DNA of 6,104 nt from contig JACQEC010000122.1 of the NCBI GenBank assembly GCA_016200765.1, positions 1 to 6,104 on the forward strand, in the 5' to 3' direction. The notes beneath the pieces were generated by a model, which had not been told where the DNA came from, ran no database searches, and saw nothing but the letters and a program-made list of their open reading frames with translations. This document shows, piece after piece, positions 1 to 5,073 of this stretch (its first letter is position 1; each line of letters starts with the position of its first letter). Both the position numbers and the translations under genes were made by a program. The stretch comes from Chloroflexota bacterium (GTDB lineage Bacteria > Chloroflexota > Anaerolineae > JACRMK01).

Positions 1-237
1 CTCGACCAGTTTCAGGCGATGGCGCGCGCGCAGGCCATGCACGACAGCGGCTTGCGCGAGGACGAGGTCGAGTTACTGCGCCTGATCGCCGATGGCGCAA
101 CCAACAAGGAAGTGGGCGAGAAGCTGTTCTGGAGCGAGGTCACGGTCAAACGCCGCGCCAGCGATGTCTATAGCAAACTCGGTGTGGCTGACCGCGCGCA
201 GGCTGTCGCGGAAGCGATGAAGCGAGGGCTCATTTGA
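1..237 (+). CDS. LuxR-type HTH transcriptional regulator, C-terminal part (5' end outside window)
   Basis: The reading frame is open from the first base, so the gene very probably begins upstream; the ATG at 19 is the first Met in view but need not be the start. The visible 78 residues form a LuxR/NarL (GerE-type) DNA-binding domain. An LREDEVELLRLIADG helix is followed by TNKEVGEKL, then the recognition-helix segment SEVTVKRRASDVYSKLGV, and the ending AVAEAMKRGLI matches the usual C-terminus of these domains. In this family the domain sits at the C-terminus of response regulators or ligand-sensing activators, but the input domain is not visible here. The stop (235-237) overlaps the TTG start of the lipoprotein gene, so the two are probably co-transcribed and translationally coupled. 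Whether this protein regulates that operon is inference. Confidence 0.9.
   Translation, partial: LDQFQAMARAQAMHDSGLREDEVELLRLIADGATNKEVGEKLFWSEVTVKRRASDVYSKLGVADRAQAVAEAMKRGLI
221..228 (+). promoter_or_regulatory. Ribosome binding site for the TTG-started lipoprotein gene
   Basis: AGCGAGGG ends 5 bases before the TTG at 234 and lies inside the end of the regulator gene. It supports TTG as the true start, because there is no ATG in that frame before the signal peptide and the next TTG falls within its hydrophobic core. Confidence 0.55.
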
Positions 238-1694
238 GAAATCCCGGCATCACAGGCCGCCGCCGCGCGCGGTGGGCTATCGCGCTCGCGGCGGGGTTTG
301 CGTTGCTCATCATAGGATGCGAAAGCGCGCCCGTTGCGACGACCGTCGGCGCTACTCCCACACCTCAAACCATCGCCGTCACCGCGCCAACCGCACAGCC
401 CCCGGACGTTGAACAAAGTGCGCCAGTCGCTATCGCGGCGACCGCGCCGCCGGAGCCGGTCAGCACGGCCACCCGTGTGGCGCCCACGCCCGCGCCGGCG
501 GCGACGCAAACGCCCCCGCCAGCCGCCACATCCACCCGGTCGGCCTCCGCGCCGCCGGCCATCCTCTTCACGCCACAGCCGACGCCGACCACCGGCCCCA
601 GCGCAACGCCTCTGCCGACGTTTGCGGTGCCGCCCGGCTTCCCCACCGAGACGCCGTCGCCGGACTATCTCTCGTGGGCGCGGCCCGGCGCCTATCGCTC
701 ACCCTACTTCGCGCCCTTCGCGCTGGAGAGTTTCAGCAGTAATCAGCCGCTCGCCACCACCTACTTCTTCTACTGGTTCGATTACACGGGCCGCACGGGC
801 GGCACGCCTCCGCGCACCGACTTCCTGCCGTTCAAGCCGACCGACATTGCGACCACGAGTTTCTTCGAGCCGGGCTGGTACGAAAAGCAGTTCTCCGATA
901 TGCTCGACGCCGGCATTGATTTTGTTCTGCCGGACTACTGGGGCGAGCCGGGGCAGTACGGCCGCCGCGTCGCGCCCGCGCCGGTGCTCAACTACTTCGC
1001 CACACAGGGCCTCCCGCCGATGATCGAGGCGCTCGACCGGCTGCGCGCGCGCGGCAAGAACCTGAAGCTGGGGATGTTTCTCGACACGACGATCATGAAC
1101 AACGAGGACCTCACCACCGCGCGCGGCAAGCAAATCCTCTACGCCTCCATCCGCGACTACTACTCGCGTATCCCGCCGGTTCATTGGGCCGCCATTGACA
1201 ACCAACCGATTGTCTGGCTGTATGACGCGCAGAAGGTCTATGCGTTCAACCAGTCAACCTTCGACTATATCTATGAGCAGTTCGCCAAGGATTTCGGCGG
1301 CCTGCGCCCGTATATCGTCCGCGAACTGCAATGGTATCAGGCGAAGAACACCACGACGCAGGAGATCATCAAGACCGAAGGGATGTATGGGTGGGGCGCC
1401 GCGCCCTCCGGCTTCAATTCCGACCCGCGTTTCACGGTGGCGGAGGTCGGACCGGGGTTTAGCAACACCCAGTTCGGCGGTCAGGGGCGGCTCTTCACCG
1501 ACCGCGCGGGCGGCCAGTATTACGAAGAAAACCTGATTCTGGCTCTGCGCTCGCGCCGCAAAATACTGGCCGTTGAAACGTGGAACGAGTTGGGCGAAGC
1601 CTCCGGTATTCTGGAGACGTTGGAATTTGGCCGCCAGTACATCGAGTTGACGCGCAAATATGTGGATATGCTCAAAGCCGGGCGCATTCCCTAG
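234..1694 (+). CDS. Lipoprotein with Pro/Thr-rich linker and GH99/DUF5010-like glycoside hydrolase domain
   Basis: The 486-residue protein starts at TTG, overlapping the upstream stop (TTGA). Residues 1-28 form a lipoprotein signal peptide: basic n-region (RRRAR), hydrophobic stretch, lipobox IIGC with the lipidated Cys at 29. Residues 30-140 are a low-complexity Pro/Thr/Ala linker, which should hold the catalytic part away from the membrane. From about 141 to the end is a single domain whose landmarks fit the TIM-barrel proteins related to GH99/GH71 and DUF5010: YFFYWFDYTG at 177-186, DAGIDFVLPDYWG at 225-237, PIVWLYD at 325-331, and ETWNELGEASG at 448-458. E448, E452 and E455 are candidate acidic active-site residues by position near the last barrel strand. 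Family members act on mannan-type or other polysaccharides, but the substrate here is unknown. An extracytoplasmic, membrane-anchored carbohydrate-active enzyme is the likely role; a non-catalytic binding relative is possible. Confidence 0.8.
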   Translation: MRNPGITGRRRARWAIALAAGFALLIIGCESAPVATTVGATPTPQTIAVTAPTAQPPDVEQSAPVAIAATAPPEPVSTATRVAPTPAPAATQTPPPAATSTRSASAPPAILFTPQPTPTTGPSATPLPTFAVPPGFPTETPSPDYLSWARPGAYRSPYFAPFALESFSSNQPLATTYFFYWFDYTGRTGGTPPRTDFLPFKPTDIATTSFFEPGWYEKQFSDMLDAGIDFVLPDYWGEPGQYGRRVAPAPVLNYFATQGLPPMIEALDRLRARGKNLKLGMFLDTTIMNNEDLTTARGKQILYASIRDYYSRIPPVHWAAIDNQPIVWLYDAQKVYAFNQSTFDYIYEQFAKDFGGLRPYIVRELQWYQAKNTTTQEIIKTEGMYGWGAAPSGFNSDPRFTVAEVGPGFSNTQFGGQGRLFTDRAGGQYYEENLILALRSRRKILAVETWNELGEASGILETLEFGRQYIELTRKYVDMLKAGRIP

Positions 1695-1713
1695 CCGCCC
1701 ATTGATCGCACAC

Positions 1714-1720
1714 GGACAGG
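1714..1720 (+). promoter_or_regulatory. Ribosome binding site deciding the GNAT start
   Basis: GGACAGG lies 9 bases before the ATG at 1730 and directly touches the alternative in-frame TTG at 1721, so the ATG is the better start. Confidence 0.55.
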
Positions 1721-1729
1721 TTGCTCCCG

Positions 1730-2254
1730 ATGCCCGACATGCTTGTCAAACTATACGCCTTGCCGGATGGCGCGGACGATTTTGCGCGCCTGCGGCGCGA
1801 GGGTGTGGACGTGCGCCGCGCGCTCGCGCCGGAGAAGCATCTCGTCGTCGCGTGGGTGCGCCGGCGCTTCAGCGAGTATTGGGCCAGCGAATGCGAGGTG
1901 GCCTTCGCCCGCGCTCCCCTCTCCTGCGTCGTCGCCGTGTCGCAGAGCCGGCTGGTCGGCTTCGCCTGCTACGATGCGACGATGAAGGGCTTCTTCGGCC
2001 CGACGGGCGTCCTGCCCTCCGAGCGCGGGCGGGGCATCGGCCGCGCGCTGTTGATCGCCGCGCTGGAGGCCATGCGCGCCGAAGGCTACGGGTACGCCAT
2101 CATCGGCGGCGTTGGCCCCGCCGAGTTCTACCAGAAGGCAGTTGGGGCCACTTTGATCGAGGGGTCTAGCCCCGGCATCTATCGCGGGATGCTCCGCCCA
2201 GCCGCCATCGCAGACGACGAAGGGCAACCCGCAGAGCCAAGCGAACCAGAATAG
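1730..2254 (+). CDS. GNAT family N-acetyltransferase
   Basis: This 174-residue cytoplasmic protein has the length and layout of a single-domain GNAT acetyltransferase, which transfers acetyl from acetyl-CoA to an amine. The segment RLVGFACYDATMKGFFGPTGV (residues 74-94, written here in two overlapping strands) supplies the central beta strands. The acetyl-CoA pyrophosphate loop follows as RGRGIG at 99-104 (R-x-x-G-x-G), leading into the helix RALLIAALEAM. The motif B region AIIGGVGPAEFYQKAVGA (123-140) contains the usual F-Y pair. The C-terminus (about 155-174) is polar, Glu/Pro-rich and probably disordered. The start at 1730 is chosen for its ribosome binding site. The gene follows the glycoside-hydrolase-like lipoprotein by 35 bases, so an amino-sugar substrate is conceivable, but the sequence does not show the acceptor. 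Confidence 0.88.
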   Translation: MPDMLVKLYALPDGADDFARLRREGVDVRRALAPEKHLVVAWVRRRFSEYWASECEVAFARAPLSCVVAVSQSRLVGFACYDATMKGFFGPTGVLPSERGRGIGRALLIAALEAMRAEGYGYAIIGGVGPAEFYQKAVGATLIEGSSPGIYRGMLRPAAIADDEGQPAEPSEPE

Positions 2255-2256
2255 AG

Positions 2257-2270
2257 AAAGGTAAACCTTT
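2257..2270 (+). promoter_or_regulatory. Short palindrome covering the ribosome binding site of the next gene
   Basis: AAAGG (2257-2261) and CCTTT (2266-2270) are complementary across the four-base loop TAAA, with a further possible G-U pair at 2256/2271. The only purine-rich Shine-Dalgarno-like run before the ATG at 2277 is the left arm, 15 bases away, which is long spacing. The hairpin would hide that run or, if folded, shorten the distance. As DNA it could equally be a small operator. It is AT-rich against the surrounding sequence but short enough to be chance. Confidence 0.3.
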
Positions 2271-2276
2271 TCAGCC

Positions 2277-2870
2277 ATGCCACGCCAACCCATAACCTTG
2301 CGCCCGAGCGCCGCCGACCCCGACGCGCGCGTCATTAACAACTTGCCGGGGCGGTTCAGCACGGAAGACTGGCGCGTCTATTACTGGGACACGGCGGCCA
2401 GCGGCGAACTGCGCGACCGCCACTGCATCATCCAACTGCCGCTGGGCAGTGCCGCGCACGCGCCCCCGATCACCATCGGCGAGCCGGGCATGGTGCTGAA
2501 GGTGCGGCGCTGGGGCGTGACGATCTCCTCCGGCCTCTTCGAGCTGATCGGCTTTGACCCGCAAGCCTACCTGACGCACGACGCGCAGGCCTACCCCGGC
2601 GGTGACGACGAAGAGATTGTGGACGTGGTCATGCGCGCCGTCAATTTCGACCTGCCCAGCGAGTTTGTCATCGCCAGCGACGAGCATCCCTTCCTCTTAT
2701 TCGACCCGGCGGGCGAGTTGAAGGGCAGTTACACCAAAGGCCACTCCTACCTCGGCGCGCTCGCCTATCACGTCTCCAAAGGGCGCACGACCGCCACCTT
2801 CAACACCATGCGCCACTTCGACCGCGAGCTATACGACCGCGCCGTGAACAGCCTCCTGCGCGCGCTGTAG
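2277..2870 (+). CDS. Conserved-looking hypothetical protein, 197 residues
   Basis: I do not recognise a family. The frame is open from an ATG 22 bases after the GNAT stop, and its codon use (G/C at third positions) matches its neighbours, so it is very likely real. There is no signal peptide or membrane segment, so it should be cytoplasmic. The predicted character is mixed alpha/beta. Visible landmarks are DWRVYYWDTA at 31-40, WGVTISSGLFELIGFD at 79-94, an acidic patch GGDDEEIVDVV at 108-118, and a C-terminal half with FVIASDEHPFLLFDP (120-134) and a helical tail ending in LYDRAVNSLLRAL. The short gap to the GNAT gene suggests co-transcription. The long palindromic repeat begins 15 bases after its stop. 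Confidence 0.75.
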   Translation: MPRQPITLRPSAADPDARVINNLPGRFSTEDWRVYYWDTAASGELRDRHCIIQLPLGSAAHAPPITIGEPGMVLKVRRWGVTISSGLFELIGFDPQAYLTHDAQAYPGGDDEEIVDVVMRAVNFDLPSEFVIASDEHPFLLFDPAGELKGSYTKGHSYLGALAYHVSKGRTTATFNTMRHFDRELYDRAVNSLLRAL

Positions 2871-2885
2871 GGCTGTCAGCGGATG

Positions 2886-2986
2886 GGCTATCAACGGATT
2901 TTAAGATAACGGATGAACGGATTACGGTGCATTACAGCAACACGCGCCCCAATCCGCTAATCCGTTATCCCAATCCGTTGATAGCC
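2886..2986. repeat. Imperfect palindromic element built from AATCCGTT octamers (long hairpin)
   Basis: Bases 2886-2900 are exactly complementary to 2972-2986 (15 bp). Bases 2905-2923 pair with 2951-2969 (17 of 19), separated from the first helix by a small internal loop (TTAA against CC), with 2924-2950 as the terminal loop. Each arm holds three octamers: AACGGATT-type at 2893, 2908 and 2916 on the left, AATCCGTT-type at 2951, 2959 and 2972 on the right. The element starts 15 bases after the hypothetical gene's stop. It could act as an mRNA 3' structure, but it has no following T-run, so an intrinsic terminator is not supported. Bases 2987-3056, between this element and the solo arm, hold nothing I recognise. 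Confidence 0.85.
2952..2982 (+). repeat. 31-bp direct repeat, copy 1 (right arm of left palindrome)
   Basis: This segment is identical over 31 bases to 3057-3087 (105 bases apart) and matches 4161-4190 at 29 of 30 positions, the difference being GCT versus GTT. Internally it is ATCCGCTA, AATCCGTT, ATCCC, AATCCGTT in overlapping phase (8- and 13-base steps). Confidence 0.9.
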
Positions 2987-3056
2987 TCCCGTCGCGTGGT
3001 CTGGGACATAAGGTGTTTGTCTTCGACTGATCAACACTCCCAAATGAAACTCGCCT

Positions 3057-3087
3057 ATCCGCTAATCCGTTATCCCAATCCGTTGAT
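3057..3087 (+). repeat. 31-bp direct repeat, copy 2: solo arm at the 5' edge of the FG-GAP lipoprotein gene
   Basis: This is an exact copy of 2952-2982 without its own adjacent inverted partner; it could compete with copy 1 for pairing to 2886-2923. It ends exactly where the lipoprotein frame starts and supplies an in-frame TGA (3084-3086) that blocks any upstream start. A plausible reading is that the repeat inserted into, or replaced, the signal-peptide-coding region. Confidence 0.85.
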
Positions 3088-4013
3088 TGTGGCTGGCCGC
3101 GTGCGCGGCGCATGGCGACCCGCCGCCCACCGCCACGCCGCCTGTAGTGCCCACCCAGACGCCAGCCCCGTGGTCGCCTGACCCGCAGTCGTTCATCCCT
3201 TCCGGCGCGCGCATCGCCAACACGATGTACGTTGACAGCGATGGCGGCGGCTTGAGCGAGTGGGTGGTGATCTATCAGGATCGGGGCGCCGGGCGCGGCC
3301 TGGTGATCCGGCGGGAGGGCGAGGGCGGGCGCACCTACCCGCTTGGCGGCGCGCCGCCGGCCGCGCTCTTCCAGCAGGGCTGGATCGCGACCACCGTGCG
3401 CGACATCAACGGCGACGGCCAGATTGAGATCATGGTGAGCGGCGCAAACCGGGACGGGGGGCAATCGATCAACGTCTTCCAGTGGGACGGCCAGACGTAC
3501 GCGAGCCTGCTCTCGCTGACCGGTGAAAAAGGCGTCGCGATTGACGACGCGGAGAACAAGGGCATCTACGATTTTACCGCCCTGCAGTTGCTCTTCCCGC
3601 GCGCGGCCATCATCCGCACGACCCATGCCGAGTGGCGGCAGTCGGCGTATCAGCAGACCAGCGATGTGCTGTTCCTGCTGGGCTCGCCCATCGCCTTGAG
3701 CACTCCGGAAGAAGTGACGCTGGCCTACTACACCTACTTGCGGCGGGGGCAAACCGAGCAGGCGTTTGCTTTGCTCGGTGAGCCGCAGAAATTGCTGACG
3801 CCGCTGGATGCGCTCGCGGCGTTGAGCCGCGAGTTGGACGGCGCGAGCGTCGAGACGATGGAGGTGGTCGAGGAGAGTTCAAGCCGCGCGGTCGTGTCGC
3901 TGTCGGTCAGGACAGCGACCTCCGCGGCGGGGCAGGTGATCCGGCTATACGTCTGGCATCTGCAAAAAGAGAACCAACGGTGGGTGTTGTGGGCATTGAC
4001 CGCGCCACCGTAG
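3087..4013 (+). CDS. FG-GAP-like lipoprotein, signal peptide probably destroyed by a repeat
   Basis: The longest frame begins at a TTG (3087) directly after an in-frame TGA, with no ribosome binding site. It reads MWLAAC: LAAC is a good lipobox (Cys6) but only five residues precede it, so no working signal peptide is encoded. Residues 7-28 are the usual Pro/Thr linker. Residues about 40-150 form a beta-rich domain with DINGDGQIE (106-114), a calcium-loop motif typical of FG-GAP/VCBS proteins. Residues about 206-308, starting TPEEVTLAYYTYL, look like an NTF2/DUF4878-type domain. The rest of the frame is intact, with codon use like its neighbours. Possible readings are a recently truncated pseudogene, a cytoplasmic product from a later start (first internal ATG at 3225), or rescue by another start and a frameshift. 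An ATG at 3044 reads MKLA in a different frame and may be a remnant of the original start. The stop lies inside the right-hand repeat. Confidence 0.65.
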   Translation: MWLAACAAHGDPPPTATPPVVPTQTPAPWSPDPQSFIPSGARIANTMYVDSDGGGLSEWVVIYQDRGAGRGLVIRREGEGGRTYPLGGAPPAALFQQGWIATTVRDINGDGQIEIMVSGANRDGGQSINVFQWDGQTYASLLSLTGEKGVAIDDAENKGIYDFTALQLLFPRAAIIRTTHAEWRQSAYQQTSDVLFLLGSPIALSTPEEVTLAYYTYLRRGQTEQAFALLGEPQKLLTPLDALAALSRELDGASVETMEVVEESSSRAVVSLSVRTATSAAGQVIRLYVWHLQKENQRWVLWALTAPP

Positions 4014-4210
4014 GGGCGAAGCCGCGCGTTCAACGGATTGCCTGCGGCGCAACGGATTAGCGGATTGGCGCCTTGGTCGTCGCGAGGTGTCGTGCAAGAC
4101 GATGACTGACGTGGCCCCCGACTGGATCGGGGGTGGTCATCATCGCTAACGAGCGCCTAAATCCGTTAATCCGTTATCCCAATCCGTTGAGCGCGCGGCT
4201 TCGCCCCTAC
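4010..4210. repeat. 201-bp inverted repeat holding the stop codons of both convergent genes
   Basis: Bases 4010-4040 and 4180-4210 are complementary over 31 positions with one difference (4029/4191, a G-U pair in RNA). Inside, 4051-4066 pairs with 4160-4175 (one difference, again G-U on the plus-strand RNA) and 4067-4071 with 4153-4157. The outer arms read GTAGGGGCGAAGCCGCGCG inward from each end, then octamers AACGGATT (4032, 4051) on the left and AATCCGTT (4160, 4168, 4181) on the right. The TAG of the FG-GAP gene (4011-4013) and the TAG of the Nudix gene (4209-4207) occupy the same place in each arm. The whole intergenic space between the two genes is this element. There is no T-run for an intrinsic terminator, although a two-way structure at convergent 3' ends could still affect transcript ends. 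Confidence 0.9.
4115..4133. repeat. Internal GC-rich hairpin in the centre of the 4010-4210 element
   Basis: CCCCCGA (4115-4121) pairs perfectly with TCGGGGG (4127-4133) around the five-base loop CTGGA. An outer GATGAC/GTCATC pair (4101-4106 with 4136-4141) can extend it. There is no following T-run. Confidence 0.7.
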
Positions 4211-5073
4211 CGACGTTGCCACTCGTCCAGCACGATGCGGTGCGTGCGGAAGGCAATCTGCTCCGGCGGCGGCAGTTCTTGCCGCGAGAAATAGCGGGCT
4301 TCCTTCGCGTCGTCGCCCGGCGCCAGCGCGCCGCCGGCCGCCTGCGCGTGATAGAGAATCAGAATCCCGTTGCCGCGCGCCGCGTCCCAGTAGCTATGCA
4401 AGCCCATTAACGCGCCCAGCCGCACGTCCAGCCCCGTTTCCTCTTTCGCCTCGCGCACCGCCGCCTTTTCCGGCGACTCGTCATGCTCCACGAAGCCGCT
4501 GGGCAAGCACCACAAGTCCATGCCCGGGTTGACCCCGCGGCGAATCAATAGCACGCGCCCGTCCTCCTCGATGAAGACGCCCGCGCCGACCTTCGGGTCG
4601 CGGAAGAAGATGTAGCCGCAGGTGGCGCAGGTCATGCGCGGCCGCCCATACTTTTCCTGCGCGGACAGCCGCGCGCCGCCACAGCGCGGGCAGTAGCGCG
4701 TGGTGCTGAAGCCATGCAGGTAGCTGGCGGCCCAATCGGCCAGCGCGGCGGCGTGCAGGGGCGGCTCAATCGGCGCGGGCAGTTCGTTGGGCGCGAAGAA
4801 TGACACGCCCGCGCGCGGCTCGCCGCTGTCGAGGCTCGCCGTATAGACGATGAGCAGGCCCTCGTCGCCGCTATACACGCCGCTCAAGCGGTCAATCGCC
4901 GCAGGCAGGCCCACCTGCTGTTGGAGCGCGTCGCGGGCGATGGGCTGTGGCAAGCCGCCGCGCGCCACCGGCGCGGCCGGCAACGACCAGCCGCCGCCTG
5001 CGCGCACCAGCGCGGCCCGCTGGCGGCTCAAGCCAATCGCCGCCGCAGTCACGTTGTTGTTGGGATCACTCAT
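4207..5073 (-). CDS. Zinc-ribbon Nudix hydrolase with a degenerate N-terminal Nudix domain
   Basis: The start is the ATG at 5073, which overlaps the methyltransferase stop as ATGA and has GGCGGAAAA upstream; a longer frame to 5178 exists but would run inside the methyltransferase gene. The 288-residue product has three parts. Residues 8-115 resemble a Nudix fold (ALVRAGGGWSLPAAPV at 21-36, RDALQQQVGL at 47-56, SFFAPNELP at 91-99) but lack the catalytic glutamates. Residues 127-153 are a zinc ribbon with CPRC (128-131) and CATC (149-152). Residues 162-288 are a Nudix hydrolase domain with a complete Nudix box: G193, E199, R207, E208, E211, E212, G214. Such enzymes cleave nucleoside diphosphates linked to another group, using Mg2+. 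The order is that of NudC-type NADH pyrophosphatases, but the SQPWPFP signature after the box is absent, so the substrate is undetermined. It is cytoplasmic and the last gene of the minus-strand operon; its stop lies in the 4010-4210 repeat. Confidence 0.9.
   Translation of the reverse strand: MSDPNNNVTAAAIGLSRQRAALVRAGGGWSLPAAPVARGGLPQPIARDALQQQVGLPAAIDRLSGVYSGDEGLLIVYTASLDSGEPRAGVSFFAPNELPAPIEPPLHAAALADWAASYLHGFSTTRYCPRCGGARLSAQEKYGRPRMTCATCGYIFFRDPKVGAGVFIEEDGRVLLIRRGVNPGMDLWCLPSGFVEHDESPEKAAVREAKEETGLDVRLGALMGLHSYWDAARGNGILILYHAQAAGGALAPGDDAKEARYFSRQELPPPEQIAFRTHRIVLDEWQRR

Noticed and set aside
1721..1729. TTG at 1721 as the GNAT start
   Set aside because: The GGACAGG ribosome binding site abuts this TTG with no spacing, but sits 9 bases from the ATG at 1730.
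1751..2362. Minus-strand open frame of 203 residues
   Set aside because: It is antisense to the clear GNAT gene and lacks recognisable motifs.
2952..3087. CRISPR-like direct repeats of 31 bp
   Set aside because: Only two exact copies lie side by side, the 74-base gap between them is not matched by further units, other copies are inverted, and no cas gene is present.
2927..3181. Plus-strand frame with a repeated peptide (NPLIRYPNPLI twice)
   Set aside because: The peptide repeat is only the translation of the 31-bp DNA repeat; there is no ribosome binding site and the frame runs into the lipoprotein gene in the wrong phase.
2922..3752. Long minus-strand open frame of 276 residues
   Set aside because: It is antisense to the FG-GAP gene and the repeats, has an Arg/Ala-rich composition typical of shadow frames in GC-rich DNA, and shows no domain.
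4115..4133. Intrinsic terminator
   Set aside because: The hairpin is strong but neither strand has a T-run after it; the larger palindromes at 2886-2986 and 4010-4210 also lack one.
4207..5073. Assignment of the Nudix gene as nudC (NADH pyrophosphatase)
   Set aside because: The zinc ribbon and domain order fit, but the SQPWPFP signature after the Nudix box is missing.
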